A stretch of 64,000 nucleotides of DNA from Bradyrhizobium betae (GTDB lineage: Bacteria; Pseudomonadota; Alphaproteobacteria; Rhizobiales; Xanthobacteraceae): positions 2,486,501 through 2,550,500 of the forward strand of contig NZ_CP044543.1 in NCBI RefSeq assembly GCF_008932115.1. The letters run 5' to 3'. The notes beneath the pieces are model-generated. The model saw only the letters and a program-made list of their open reading frames with translations, was not told the origin of the DNA and did not search any database. This document shows positions 15,616-25,272 of this stretch, one piece after another. Position 1 is the first letter of the stretch. Every line of letters begins with the position of its first letter. The position numbers were made by a program, and so were the translations under genes.

Positions 15616-17712
15616 GTGCTGTCTGAGAAAGCTGCTCGGCAGTCAACTGATATGGGCTTCCTCGCTGAAGGGGGCGAGCTTGGCGCCATGATGCGCGCCC
15701 TCGACTGGTCGGATTCACCGCTCGGTCATCCCCGCCAATGGTCCCAGGCCCTGAAGACGACGGTCGGCATGCTGCTGGCAGCCCAGGCCCAGATCGTCCT
15801 GTTCTGGGGGCCCGATTACGTGGCGCTGTACAATGACGCCTACGCGCCGGGCATCGGCGCCAATCACCCCCGCGCCCTCGGCCGCCCCGCGATCGAGAAC
15901 TGGGGCGAGCTGTGGGACGATCTCGAACCGCTGCTGGCCGGCGTCCGCCGGACAAGGAAGACGTTCGCCGCCAAGGATCGTCCCTTCTACGTCGAGCGTC
16001 ATGGCTATGGCGAGACGAGTTACTGGGACGTTTCCTACTCGGCCGTACCCGACGACGATGGCTCGGTCGGCGGCGTGCTCTGCATCGTCTCCGAAACCAC
16101 TGACCGTGTTCTCGGCGAGACGCAGTTGAGGGCGAGCGAAGCGCGCTACCGGGAGCTCAATGCCACGCTCGAGCAGCGCGTGACGGAACGGACCGCCGAG
16201 CGGCACCTGCTTGCCACGATCGTGGAGACCACCGACGGGCAGATTCAGGCCCTCGACCTCGACTATCGCTGGGTCGCCATCAACACGGCTTGCGCCGAGG
16301 CTTATGAGCGCATCTACGGCAAGTGGCCGAAGGTCGGCGATTCCCTGCATGAATTCCTCGCCGACCGGCCCGAGCATCTCGCTGCGGCAACCGCGATCTG
16401 GACCCGCGCGCTCGGCGGCGAGGCCTTCACCAATATCGAGGAGTTCGGCGATCCCAGGTTCGACCGCCGGGTCTTCGAAATGAAATTCGAAACGCTGCGC
16501 GCGCCTGACGGCACGCGGATCGGCGCGTTCCTGACCGGGACGGACGTGACCGATCGCCTGGAGGAGCAGGCACGGCTCGCCCAGGCCGAGGCGGCGCTGC
16601 GCCAGGCGCAGAAGATGGAGGCCATGGGCCAGCTGACCGGCGGTGTTGCGCACGACTTCAACAATCTGCTGACGCCGATCGTCGGCCTGCTCGACATGTT
16701 TCAGCGCAAGGGCATCGGCGGCGAGCGCGAGCATCGGCTGATCGCCGGCGCAGCCCAGGCAGCAGAGCGTGCCAAGACGCTGGTCCAGCGACTTCTTGCT
16801 TTCGCGCGCCGGCAACCGCTCCAGGCTGTTCCGGTCAACATCGGCCGGCTCGTTGCCGACATGGGCGATCTGATCTCGAGCACGACCGGGCCGCAAATCC
16901 AGGTGACGGTGGACACACCGGAAGGCCTTCCCGAAGCGATGGCCGATCCCAACCAGATCGAGATGGCCATCCTGAACCTCAGCGTGAATGCCCGCGACGC
17001 CATGCCCGACGGCGGCGGATTGCGCATCTCGGCCAAGGCAAGGACCGTGACCAGCGAGAACAAATCGGGCCTGGCACCCGGCGCCTATATCTGCATCTCG
17101 GTCGCCGATACCGGCATCGGCATGGACGAAACGACACTGGCCCACGCCGTCGAACCGTTCTTCTCGACCAAGGGCGTCGGGCAAGGCACCGGCCTTGGCC
17201 TCTCGATGGTCCACGGCCTCGCATCGCAACTCGGCGGCGCGCTGACGATCAGGAGCGCCGTGGGCGCGGGAACGACGGTGGAATTGTGGCTGCCGGTCAG
17301 CCACGCGGCCGCGGCCGCGATCGACACGGCCCCGCAACCCAAACTGCGGCCGCTTCCCGTCGGCACGGCGCTGCTGGTGGATGACGAGCCTCTGGTGCGC
17401 ATGAGCACCGCCGAGATGCTGAGCGAGCTCGGCTACAGGGTCGTCGAGGCCGCCTCCGCCGAGGACGCGCTTCAGCGCGTGAGCGACGGACTGCGGCCGA
17501 ACCTGCTCGTCACGGACCATCTGATGCCGGGCATGAGCGGAACGGACCTCGGCCTCGCGCTACGCAATCAATATCCCGAACTGCAGATCCTCGTCGTCTC
17601 AGGCTACGCCAACAATGAAGGCATCACGCCGGACCTGTCGCGGCTGACCAAGCCGTTCCGGAGCGATGAGCTGGCGGCGAGTCTTGCCAACCTGGCGAAG
17701 ACGGGACGGTAG
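15616..17712 (+). CDS. Hybrid sensor histidine kinase/response regulator with PAS-type input
   Basis: The frame is open from inside the tandem array at 15514. I prefer GTG 15616, which follows AGGGGG at 15606-15611; ATG 15652 is an alternative. The product has about 698 residues. Domains: an N-terminal PAS/GAF-like sensor ([20 protein letters not shown]), a second PAS after a short coiled coil, HisKA with His346 in [11 protein letters not shown], HATPase with N, G1 and G2 boxes ([29 protein letters not shown]), and a C-terminal receiver with Asp634 in [11 protein letters not shown]. No membrane segment is seen, so it is cytosolic. No separate output regulator is adjacent except the LuxR pair. 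Confidence 0.93.
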   Translation: MLSEKAARQSTDMGFLAEGGELGAMMRALDWSDSPLGHPRQWSQALKTTVGMLLAAQAQIVLFWGPDYVALYNDAYAPGIGANHPRALGRPAIENWGELWDDLEPLLAGVRRTRKTFAAKDRPFYVERHGYGETSYWDVSYSAVPDDDGSVGGVLCIVSETTDRVLGETQLRASEARYRELNATLEQRVTERTAERHLLATIVETTDGQIQALDLDYRWVAINTACAEAYERIYGKWPKVGDSLHEFLADRPEHLAAATAIWTRALGGEAFTNIEEFGDPRFDRRVFEMKFETLRAPDGTRIGAFLTGTDVTDRLEEQARLAQAEAALRQAQKMEAMGQLTGGVAHDFNNLLTPIVGLLDMFQRKGIGGEREHRLIAGAAQAAERAKTLVQRLLAFARRQPLQAVPVNIGRLVADMGDLISSTTGPQIQVTVDTPEGLPEAMADPNQIEMAILNLSVNARDAMPDGGGLRISAKARTVTSENKSGLAPGAYICISVADTGIGMDETTLAHAVEPFFSTKGVGQGTGLGLSMVHGLASQLGGALTIRSAVGAGTTVELWLPVSHAAAAAIDTAPQPKLRPLPVGTALLVDDEPLVRMSTAEMLSELGYRVVEAASAEDALQRVSDGLRPNLLVTDHLMPGMSGTDLGLALRNQYPELQILVVSGYANNEGITPDLSRLTKPFRSDELAASLANLAKTGR

Positions 17713-18031
17713 GGAATAAACAGCCCGCTCGAGCGATATGGACACCGCAGCTGGAAGATCGAAAGCGACATCGCGTCTGCCACCGTTTTAATCAACACCG
17801 TACAGGACGAGCACTGGACTCGCGCATTCAACACGCATCCCGCCATTCGCGAAGATCATGGCAGCCGCGCAAGAGGCGTTACAACAGCTTGTGGTCGGGG
17901 TTCCCGTTTGCCCGGCGGAATCGCGATGATAAGACCATTGGCTCGGGATTGTGAAATTCGCCATAGGCGATGAAGCCGCTCGCAATATAGCTTTCAAGTG
18001 ACGTCATTGATATTCAAGTGAATGGTTCGGA
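17713..18031 (+). promoter_or_regulatory. Intergenic region with two CAAGTGA boxes before LuxR gene 1
   Basis: No gene is seen in this 319-bp gap. CAAGTGA occurs at 17995-18001 and 18015-18021, 20 bp apart (two helical turns), the second ending 10 bp before the LuxR start codon. The same word is at 19202-19208, 10 bp before the start of LuxR gene 2, and eight times on the minus strand in the 15478-15589 array. A role as a binding site is inferred. Confidence 0.45.
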
Positions 18032-19177
18032 ATGCAGCAGGCTTCGGTCGAAAGATTCTCAGACCTCATCGGCAAAATCTACGATTGTGTCATCGCACCG
18101 GAACGCTGGACTGAGGTTCTGAACGAGATTCGTACCGAGTTCGGCTTTGCGACCGCCGTGCTCTCGGCCTACAGCCTCACGAACGTGAGGATCGGCGTCA
18201 ACGCCGCCTCCGGAACCGACCCCGTCCCGACGATGGCCCAGACCAGCAAGGAGTATGTGGCCGATATCGTCGAGCTCTGGGGCGGTATCGAGCGCATCAG
18301 GCAATATCCGCTTGGAGAACCGATCATTCGATCCCAGGCCGTTCCCGAGGAGATCATCCTCGGCAACCGGTATCACCGGGAATGGGCTCTCCCCAAGGGC
18401 TTGTTCGACGCCGTCGGCGTCGCCCTTGTTCGCGAGAAAGCCATGATCGGGAATGCGACATTCAGCCAGCATGAAGCGGACGGAGCGATCGAGGATGCGC
18501 AGGTCGACGGATTGCGCCTTCTCGCCCCTCACATTCGCCGCGCCGTGATCATCAGCAATCTGTTCGACATGAAGACCGTCGAAGCCGCGACATTCGCCGC
18601 GACCGTGGAAACCCTGACGGTCGGCGTCGTCCTGACGGACGAGGATTCGAAGATCGTTCACACCAACGCCGCAGCCTCCGCGATGCTCGCGGCAGGCGAT
18701 CCGATTTTGACGCGGCATGGCCGGATCGCGGTTCAGTCCGCGGCAACGACCACCTCATTGCAATCGGCCATCGCACAGGCCGCGAAGGACGAAGCGGCAC
18801 TCGGCCAGAAAGGCATCGGCATCCCGATCCCGCGCCCGAGCGGCGATCCGCTCGTCGTCCACGTTCTGCCGTTGCGACGCGGCCAAACGCGATCCGGCCT
18901 GATCCAGCGCGCGGCTGCCGCGCTGTTCGTGGCGTCGGCCTCCGGTCCGCCGCAGCTACCTCATGATGCCCTCGTCCACCTCTATGACCTGACGCCGGCC
19001 GAGATTCGCATCTTCGAGCTCATCTGCGACGGCCATACACGTGACGCGATCTCGTCGCAGCTCGGGGTGTCCATCAGCACCGTGAAGAGCCACCTGTTTC
19101 ATGTGTTCGAGAAGACGGGGTGCCGGCGCCAGGTCGATCTGGTCAGGCTGGCGAAGTCGCTGACATTCCCGGTCTAG
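18032..19177 (+). CDS. LuxR-type transcriptional regulator, paralogue 1
   Basis: This 381-residue protein has a C-terminal LuxR/FixJ-type helix-turn-helix at about residues 315-375 (LTPAEIRIFELICDGHTRDA, then STVKSHLFHVFEKTG). The central part (TLTVGVVLTDEDSKIVHTNA) looks like a PAS-type sensor. The N-terminal 180 residues are an uncharacterised domain common to the two paralogues. There is no acyl-homoserine-lactone domain and no receiver, so the signal is unknown. About three quarters identical by eye to the next gene. A CAAGTGA box precedes the start codon. Confidence 0.88.
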   Translation: MQQASVERFSDLIGKIYDCVIAPERWTEVLNEIRTEFGFATAVLSAYSLTNVRIGVNAASGTDPVPTMAQTSKEYVADIVELWGGIERIRQYPLGEPIIRSQAVPEEIILGNRYHREWALPKGLFDAVGVALVREKAMIGNATFSQHEADGAIEDAQVDGLRLLAPHIRRAVIISNLFDMKTVEAATFAATVETLTVGVVLTDEDSKIVHTNAAASAMLAAGDPILTRHGRIAVQSAATTTSLQSAIAQAAKDEAALGQKGIGIPIPRPSGDPLVVHVLPLRRGQTRSGLIQRAAAALFVASASGPPQLPHDALVHLYDLTPAEIRIFELICDGHTRDAISSQLGVSISTVKSHLFHVFEKTGCRRQVDLVRLAKSLTFPV

Positions 19178-19218
19178 TTCTCGCGTAGCGTCCGTGACTT
19201 TCAAGTGAGTGGTTTGGA

Positions 19219-20361
19219 ATGCAGCAGGCTTCGGTCGAAGAATTCTCGGATCTCATCGGCGGCATCTATGATTGTGTGATCGCGCCTGAACGCTGGACCG
19301 GAGTTCTGGACGACATCTGCGCCGAGTTCGGCTTTGCCACCGGCGCGCTCTCGGTCGCCAGCCTCACCAACATGAAGGCCGTCGTCAACGCGGTCTCCGG
19401 CAGCGACCTCGCCCAGATGGCGCAGAACGGGATCGGCTATGGTGCCGACATCATCGAGCTCTGGGGCGGCGCCGAGCGCATTCAGCAATACCCGCTGGGG
19501 GAGCCGATCGTTCAATCCCAGGCCGTCCGGCAGGACGTCATCGCCGGCAACCGCTATTATCGCGAATGGGCCCTGCCCAGGGGCCTGTTCGACGCCGTTG
19601 CCGTCGGCCTCGTTCGCGACGAGGCGATGGTCGGCAATGCGATCTTCAGCCAGCATGAGTCGGCCGGATCCATTGACGATGCGCAGGTCGGCGGATTGCG
19701 CCTTCTTGCGCCTCACATCCGCCGCGCGGTGACGATCAGCCATTTCTTCGACATGAAGGCGGTGGAAGCCGCGACATTTGCGGCGACAGTCGAGGCCTTG
19801 ACGGTCGGAGTCGTCCTGGCGGACGAGGATTCGCGGATCGTTCACGCCAATGCCGCGGCCACTTCCATGCTCGCAGCCGGTGACCCGATCGTGAATCGCC
19901 AGGGACGGATTGCCGTCCAATTCGCGGCGACCACCGGCGCACTGCAATCCGCCGTCGCGCAGGCCGCGAAAGACGAGGCGACGCTCGGCCAGAGAGGCAT
20001 CGGCATCCCGATCCCGCGCCCGAGCGGGGACCCGTTTGTCATTCACGTTCTGCCGCTGCGACGCAGCCACATGCGATCCGGCCTGATCCAGCGCGCCGCC
20101 GCCGCTCTGTTCGTGGCGTCAGCCTCCGGGCCGCCGCGAATGCCTCACGATGCGCTCAACCAGCTCTACGACCTGACGCCGGCCGAGATTCGAATCTTCG
20201 AGCTCATCTGCGAGGGACAGACGCGCGCCGCGATCGGTGAATTGCTCGGCATTTCCCTCAGCACCGTGAAGAGCCACCTGTTTCATGTCTTCGAGAAGAC
20301 AGGGTGCCGGCGCCAGGTCGATCTGGTCAGGCTGGCGAAGTCGCTGACGTTTCCGGTCTAG
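19219..20361 (+). CDS. LuxR-type transcriptional regulator, paralogue 2
   Basis: This 380-residue protein has the same layout as the gene immediately upstream: N-terminal domain beginning MQQASVEEFSDLIGGIYDCV, PAS-like centre (ALTVGVVLADEDSRIVHANA) and C-terminal LuxR helix-turn-helix ending in an identical 20-residue tail (RRQVDLVRLAKSLTFPV region). The similarity extends into the leader (CAAGTGA, then TGGTTTGGA before ATG). It therefore arose by tandem duplication including the 5' region. Divergence is greatest in the N-terminal and PAS parts, so the two may sense different signals at shared DNA sites. Confidence 0.88.
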   Translation: MQQASVEEFSDLIGGIYDCVIAPERWTGVLDDICAEFGFATGALSVASLTNMKAVVNAVSGSDLAQMAQNGIGYGADIIELWGGAERIQQYPLGEPIVQSQAVRQDVIAGNRYYREWALPRGLFDAVAVGLVRDEAMVGNAIFSQHESAGSIDDAQVGGLRLLAPHIRRAVTISHFFDMKAVEAATFAATVEALTVGVVLADEDSRIVHANAAATSMLAAGDPIVNRQGRIAVQFAATTGALQSAVAQAAKDEATLGQRGIGIPIPRPSGDPFVIHVLPLRRSHMRSGLIQRAAAALFVASASGPPRMPHDALNQLYDLTPAEIRIFELICEGQTRAAIGELLGISLSTVKSHLFHVFEKTGCRRQVDLVRLAKSLTFPV

Positions 20362-20374
20362 GCGAAGACCGCTC

Positions 20375-20623
20375 TCAAGCCGCTTCAGTTGCCGGTTTGG
20401 TACGTTGCTCAAGCACGCCGATCGTCGAGACCAGGTTGTCGCGTCGCGCGCGAAGGTTAAGCGCGAGCAGCGGATATGCCGGCTCCCGGACGTCAAACAC
20501 CCCCGCTCGGGCTTCTTCTTCGAGAATGTCGGTGTTCATGAGCCGAACACGCCACCACAAATCGGCGATCAGCGCATTGAGCTGGAGTTCTCCTGCCGCA
20601 CCAGAACGGGACACTTCGTGCAT
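20375..20623 (-). CDS. Small hypothetical protein
   Basis: An 82-residue helical protein; ATG 20623 is chosen because GAGG lies 6 bp upstream. The sequence LNALIADLWWRVRLMNTDIL followed by VFDVREPAYPLLALNLRARR has clear amphipathic helix character and codon bias. No family name can be given. It is convergent with LuxR gene 2 (13-bp gap). Its 5' side abuts the breakpoint of the truncated nucleotidyltransferase. Confidence 0.62.
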   Translation of the reverse strand: MHEVSRSGAAGELQLNALIADLWWRVRLMNTDILEEEARAGVFDVREPAYPLLALNLRARRDNLVSTIGVLEQRTKPATEAA

Positions 20624-20727
20624 CGTTTGCCTCAACCTGAAACGGCCCAGCGAGTTGGGCCTGGCGTTGGCTCCAACTGAGCAAGCACAATGCCAATGGC
20701 GGAGTACGATCCGGTTCCGGAATTAAC

Positions 20728-21258
20728 TGCACTTTCTCCACCATCTGGAGCCGCCTGAAATGGCTGGCGGACATCGACGTCCTGATGAGCGCCGATCCGG
20801 GCGCGCCGCAGCGCCTGCTCGCGCTGGCAGACCGGGTCGGTCTGCAGCGACCGGTCGGACAGGCGCTTTGGCTGGCGTCGGAATTGCTCGATATGCCGCT
20901 CGACGCGGTCACGCGCGACGCGCTCGCCAACGACCGTACGGTGCGCAAGCTCAGCGAGGTTGCGCTCGATACGATCATGACCGGAGATGGCGCAACCGAA
21001 CTGGAAGAGACCGCGCTGGGGACGACGCGGGTACGGCTGTCGCATTTCGCGCTCGGCCGCGGCTGGCGACATTGGCGGACGCAGGCCCTCCTCGCGCTCG
21101 CGAGCGGCGAAGATCTCAAGCTGATCCGGCTGCCGAAACATCTGGCCTTCGCCTATGCATTGTTGCGTCCCGTATCCTGGGCCATTCGCAAGGCAACGGC
21201 GCTCAAGGTCGCAGGTGCCAGGCCGTCCGCACGCCACGACGAGCGAGCTGTCCGGTGA
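20728..21258 (+). pseudogene. 5'-truncated nucleotidyltransferase-family gene (C-terminal remnant)
   Basis: The frame from about 20728 reads FSTIWSRLKWLADIDVLM and then PGAPQRLLALADRVGLQRPV, which matches the C-terminal helical half of the nucleotidyltransferase-family proteins found in polysaccharide loci. The N-terminal nucleotidyltransferase core (GSxxxxD...E motif) is missing, and sequence upstream of 20725 does not continue the domain. The first internal ATG (20785) would give 157 residues without the catalytic part. Its TGA overlaps the GTG start of the next gene (GTGA), so the remnant keeps its original junction with the glycosyltransferase genes. Confidence 0.7.
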
Positions 21259-22391
21259 AGGTCATTCTCTCTGTCGATGCGATCAGGCAACCGCTGACCG
21301 GCGTCGGTCGCTACACGCTCGAGCTTGCCCGCCATCTCGCAGCGATTCCCGAACTAGACCTCACCTTCCTGCAAGGTGACGCCCTTCTCGACACGCTCCC
21401 CGCAGCGGCATCGGGCCATCCGCTCGTCCCTGTCGTACGGGACATGCTGTCCGGCTTCAGCCTGCCCACGTCGATCTATCGCCGCTATCAGGGATACCGC
21501 CGGGCCCGCGCCTTGCGTGGTGAAACCAACGCGCTGCTGCACGGAACCAATTACTATTTGCCCGCCTTTGCCGGGCGGAGCATCGTCACGATCCACGATG
21601 TCTCCGTGTTCACGAGCCCGGAATATCATCGGCCGGATCGGGTCCGCTACATGCACAAGGAAGTCGCCCTGTCCCTGCAGCGCGCCGAACTCGTCGTCAC
21701 GGTCTCACAATTCTCGAAAGCTGAGATCACGCGCGTCCTGGGGGTCGATGCCGATCGCATCAGGGTGATCCCGCTCGGCATTGGCGCGGATTTCCATCCC
21801 CGCGCGCCAGCCGAGCTGGCCAAGGAGTTGAGCACGTTCGCCCTGCAGCCCGACACGTACTGCCTCTATGTCGGCACCATCGAGCCGCGCAAGAATTTGC
21901 GGACACTGCTGGACGCTTTCGAGCAACTGCCGGCGCAGCGGCGCTCGCAATATCCGCTGGTCCTCGCAGGCTATCGCGGCTGGGAGAGCGCGGAGCTGCA
22001 TGCACGGATTGCAAAGGCCGCGCGCGAGGGGTGGCTGACCTATCTCGGCTACGTCCCGGAACGGCAGCTTCCGGCGCTGATCGCCGGCGCGCGCCTGTTC
22101 GTCTATCCGTCGCTCTATGAGGGCTTCGGCCTGCCACCGCTCGAGGCCATGGCCTCCGGCGTTCCCGTGGTCTGCTCGGACGCCGCGGCACTCAAGGAAG
22201 CAGCTGGCGATGTCGCGCAGACCGCACCGGCGCACGACGCCGATGCGCTTGCGCGCGCGATTGAACGCGCGCTCGACGACGAGACCTGGCGTTCCCAGGC
22301 GAAACTGCGCGGCCCGGCCCGTGCCGCCGGCTTCCGCTGGGACCGTTGTGCGCAGAGGACGTGCGCGGTCTATCGGGAGCTGGCCGCGTGA
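21255..22391 (+). CDS. Glycosyltransferase family 4 protein
   Basis: GTG 21255 overlaps the upstream stop and gives 378 residues starting VKVILSVDAIRQPLTGVGRY. The TGVGRYTLELARHL loop binds the donor phosphates. The GT-B C-terminal domain shows VGTIEPRKNLRTLLDAFEQL and the EX7E segment in PSLYEGFGLPPLEAMASGVP. It would transfer a sugar, often mannose or a related hexose, from a nucleotide-sugar to a lipid-linked or surface glycan on the cytosolic face. The second glycosyltransferase follows after 16 bp. Confidence 0.92.
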   Translation: MKVILSVDAIRQPLTGVGRYTLELARHLAAIPELDLTFLQGDALLDTLPAAASGHPLVPVVRDMLSGFSLPTSIYRRYQGYRRARALRGETNALLHGTNYYLPAFAGRSIVTIHDVSVFTSPEYHRPDRVRYMHKEVALSLQRAELVVTVSQFSKAEITRVLGVDADRIRVIPLGIGADFHPRAPAELAKELSTFALQPDTYCLYVGTIEPRKNLRTLLDAFEQLPAQRRSQYPLVLAGYRGWESAELHARIAKAAREGWLTYLGYVPERQLPALIAGARLFVYPSLYEGFGLPPLEAMASGVPVVCSDAAALKEAAGDVAQTAPAHDADALARAIERALDDETWRSQAKLRGPARAAGFRWDRCAQRTCAVYRELAA

Positions 22392-22407
22392 TGACGGCTC
22401 ATCTGCC

Positions 22408-23529
22408 GTGAAGGTCCTGCACTTCTACAAGACCAGCCTCCCCGACACGGTCGGAGGCGTCCAGCTCTGCATCGACCAGCTCGCGACGGGCCTCGCCCGC
22501 CGTGGTGTCGACGTCGACCTGCTAGCGTTGTCGACCAAACCCGGCAAGCTCGCGCCACTGGACCGAAACGACTACCGCATTCACCGGGTCCGCCAGAGCT
22601 TCGAGATCGCCTCCACCGGCTTCTCGCTGACGGCGGCGCGCCGCTTTCTGCATTTGATGCAAGACGCCGATATCGTGCACTTCCACTATCCATGGCCGTT
22701 CATGGATGTGATCCATCTGCTGCTGTCGCAGGGCAAGCCGAGCGTTGTCACTTATCACTCCGACATCATTCGCCAGAAACACCTGCTCAAGATCTACAGG
22801 CCGCTCGCCGACCGCTTCCTCCGGAAGGTCGATCGCATCGTCGCAACCTCGCCGGATTATCTGCAGACGAGCGCGGTGCTGCAGCGGTATGCGGACAAGG
22901 TCCGCGTGATTCCAATCGGAATCGATCCGCAATCCTATCCCTCGCCCAGGCCGCAGGCCGTACGAGCGTGGCGGGAGCGGCTTGGTGAGGGCTTCTTCCT
23001 CTTCATCGGCGTGCTCAGATATTACAAAGGCCTCGCGTTCCTGATCGAGGCGGCGAAACTGACCGGACTTCCAACCGTAATCGTGGGGACCGGGCCGATG
23101 GAGCGTCGCCTGCGGCAGCAAGCTCGAGGCGGATCTCCCATCGTCTTTCTCGGGAGCCTGTCCGAAGAGGACAAGGCGGCCGTCCTGTCGCTCTGCGGCG
23201 CGCTGGTGCTTCCTTCTCACCTGCGCGCCGAAGCGTTCGGCGTCGCGCTGCTCGAAGGCGGGTTGCATGCAAAGCCCTTGATAACGACGGCGATCGGCAC
23301 CGGCACGAGCCACATCAACCAGGCCGACATCACCGGCCTCGTGGTGCCACCTGCCGATTCGCAGGCGCTCGCCGCCGCCATGCGGCGTCTCAAGGACGAT
23401 CCGCCCCTTGCGGCGCAGATGGGCCAACGTGCTCTCGAACGTTGCCGCACGCTGTTCGGAGCGGAGGCGATGGCCGACGCCTATATCGATCTCTACCGCG
23501 ACGTGCTCGCCGAGCGGGCCAACGCATGA
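22408..23529 (+). CDS. Glycosyltransferase family 4 protein (WcaI/mannosyltransferase-like)
   Basis: GTG 22408 begins VKVLHFYKTSLPDTVGGVQL, giving 373 residues; the longer open frame upstream overlaps the previous gene and is not used. The GGVQ donor loop, FIGVLRYYKGLAFLIEAAKL and LPSHLRAEAFGVALLEGGLH (EX7E region) define a GT-B retaining enzyme. It differs from its neighbour in sequence and probably adds a different residue. The convergent methyltransferase gene ends 2 bp downstream of its stop. Confidence 0.92.
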   Translation: MKVLHFYKTSLPDTVGGVQLCIDQLATGLARRGVDVDLLALSTKPGKLAPLDRNDYRIHRVRQSFEIASTGFSLTAARRFLHLMQDADIVHFHYPWPFMDVIHLLLSQGKPSVVTYHSDIIRQKHLLKIYRPLADRFLRKVDRIVATSPDYLQTSAVLQRYADKVRVIPIGIDPQSYPSPRPQAVRAWRERLGEGFFLFIGVLRYYKGLAFLIEAAKLTGLPTVIVGTGPMERRLRQQARGGSPIVFLGSLSEEDKAAVLSLCGALVLPSHLRAEAFGVALLEGGLHAKPLITTAIGTGTSHINQADITGLVVPPADSQALAAAMRRLKDDPPLAAQMGQRALERCRTLFGAEAMADAYIDLYRDVLAERANA

Positions 23530-23530
23530 T

Positions 23531-24505
23531 CTAAGGCGTAATCGGCGGCGGGTTCAGCCCCCCCGCGATGGCCAGCTTTCCGAGCCGCCATGCCGATTTT
23601 GGGTAACCGTCGGTGAGCCGCCACGGCTGCATCTGCTCGCGTATCTGCTGGCGCAACCGAACCACATCGGGAGGCCGGGGAAGGCCGGGATCGGCGTCGC
23701 CAACGCGTGCGAAAACCCTGAGATTGGTCGGGTGAATGCCGTAGAGCTCCCGTTGCATGGCGTGCACGCGGAAGCCATGCCGCGCCAGCAGCGCGGTCAA
23801 TGTCGCCCCCGTGAAATAGCTGCGATGTGACACATGGGCATATTGCAGTCCGATCTGCGACCAATCCTCCAGATCGGGAACCTCGATCACGAGCCAGCCA
23901 TCGCGCGGCAGCCAGCCGGCGATCACATCGAGCGTTGCGCCGGGTTGCTCGAGATGTTCGAGGACGTGGAACATGGTGACCATTTGCGGCTGAAATGGCG
24001 CAGCGGCGGGCGATCCGAAATCGCCGGCAACGATGCGGCCGCGCAGGCCGAGATTGTCTTCGCCATAACGTCGCTGCAGCGGGCCGGGCTCGACGCCCCA
24101 ATAATTCCTGCTGCCGGCGTCGCGGCAGGCTGCCAGGAAGAAGCCATGACCGGCGCCGATATCGACGATGTCGTCGACCACACCCGCGACGCTGCGAATG
24201 GCATTGACGCGATAACCCGCCGCAAGGCGCAACTGGCCGAGCACGGGAGCTGAATAGATTCCCACGCCCATCAGCCGCGGATAGAGATCGGCGTAGAAGC
24301 GAGTTGCGATGTCGCCCGCGAGCCCCCGTGCCAGATAGATCGCCCCGCAATCCTCGCAAATCGAAAGGTCGACGCGCAGGAGATATCGATCGCGGCGCAG
24401 CACGCGCAGCGGCTTGCACGCGTTGCAGACAGGACAGGGCAGCGGCTGCAGCTGCCTGTCGAGGCGATACAGATCCGGCAGGAGGGAAAACGCTGGCTGA
24501 CGCAT
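23531..24505 (-). CDS. Class I SAM-dependent methyltransferase with N-terminal zinc-ribbon-like segment
   Basis: ATG 24505 is preferred (the frame opens at a TTG at 24550); 324 residues. Four Cys near the N-terminus (CPVCNAC and CEDCG) form a likely zinc site, as in methyltransferases of sugar C-methylation and glycan loci. The SAM motif DIVDIGAGHGFFLAACRDAG and the FHVLEHLEQPGATL post-motif are clear. It probably methylates a nucleotide sugar or glycan, given the neighbouring glycosyltransferases, though it is on the opposite strand. Confidence 0.88.
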   Translation of the reverse strand: MRQPAFSLLPDLYRLDRQLQPLPCPVCNACKPLRVLRRDRYLLRVDLSICEDCGAIYLARGLAGDIATRFYADLYPRLMGVGIYSAPVLGQLRLAAGYRVNAIRSVAGVVDDIVDIGAGHGFFLAACRDAGSRNYWGVEPGPLQRRYGEDNLGLRGRIVAGDFGSPAAAPFQPQMVTMFHVLEHLEQPGATLDVIAGWLPRDGWLVIEVPDLEDWSQIGLQYAHVSHRSYFTGATLTALLARHGFRVHAMQRELYGIHPTNLRVFARVGDADPGLPRPPDVVRLRQQIREQMQPWRLTDGYPKSAWRLGKLAIAGGLNPPPITP

Positions 24506-24671
24506 GAGTGTGGCGAGTGATGGGTCCGCTACCGACCGGAACCCGCTCAACGGCAGCTCTCGCCCAATAGAGTGCGCATCTCTTATCCGGTCGATACGAG
24601 AAGCGCCACCGCGCCGCCTTGCTTCGCACTGGCCGGCGTCAGGAAGGTCACAAGGGCGGGGATGGAAGTCA

Positions 24672-24747
24672 TGGTGCCCAGGGGCGGGATCGAACCACCG
24701 ACACTGCGATTTTCAGTCGCATGCTCTACCAACTGAGCTACCTGGGC
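24672..24747 (-). tRNA. tRNA-Phe (GAA)
   Basis: A complete 76-nt tRNA with encoded CCA. The acceptor GCCCAGG pairs with CCTGGGC, followed by A and CCA. The D-arm has GCTC-AGTTGGTA-GAGC, the anticodon loop is CTGAAAA with GAA, and the T-arm has GGTTCGATCC. It lies downstream of yacG on the same strand. Confidence 0.98.
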
Positions 24748-24945
24748 GTGCTCCAAGAGAGGGACCAAAGAGAAGGTCAAGACCCATCGAGCGGGCGGTT
24801 TATAGTGGGGCGAAGGCTGCCTGTCCACCCGGCTTCGCCAAGAGGCTTCGCCGGGCGCAGCCCGGCTGTGCACAAGATGGGGCGGCCTCGCCGCGGCCGA
24901 CGCGAGGACCGTCGGACCATCAATTAATATATTGATATTGCTTAT

Positions 24946-25128
24946 TTATTCTTCGCCATCCGCTTCGTCGTCGCGGCCTGGGATGACGTAGGAGCCCTTC
25001 AGCCAGCGGTTCAGATCGACGTCCCGGCAGCGCGGGGAGCAGAACGGACGGGTGGCCTCGGCCTGCGGCTTGCCGCAGATCGGGCAGGTTTTGAGGGGCC
25101 CGGCGGGCTTTTTGACGTGGTCGTCCAT
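24946..25128 (-). CDS. yacG: DNA gyrase inhibitor YacG
   Basis: This 60-residue protein carries the YacG zinc finger CPICGKP...[15 protein letters not shown]. The four Cys bind zinc, and the acidic tail (DDEADGEE) is typical. YacG binds the GyrB C-terminus and blocks DNA binding in Escherichia coli. It follows maf, as is usual in alphaproteobacteria, with a 144-bp gap. Confidence 0.95.
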   Translation of the reverse strand: MDDHVKKPAGPLKTCPICGKPQAEATRPFCSPRCRDVDLNRWLKGSYVIPGRDDEADGEE

Positions 25129-25272
25129 GGTGGCTGCAGCCTACACGAGGTGATCAGGTTCAAGGGCCTATCGGCAAACGGGTTCCCGCAGCGGACGCGC
25201 AAGCTGGCCGCCGGCCGATTCTACTGTGCATGGGGTTGTTTTCGAGACTTTTGTCCGGCGCGGCTGGCGCGC

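Noticed and set aside
15715..17520. 601-codon antisense frame under the histidine kinase
   Set aside because: Shadow of the HisKA/HATPase/receiver gene on the plus strand; no motif of its own.
17713..17997. Minus-strand frame of 69 codons at 17788-17997
   Set aside because: No coding bias or domain and no ribosome site; treated as intergenic.
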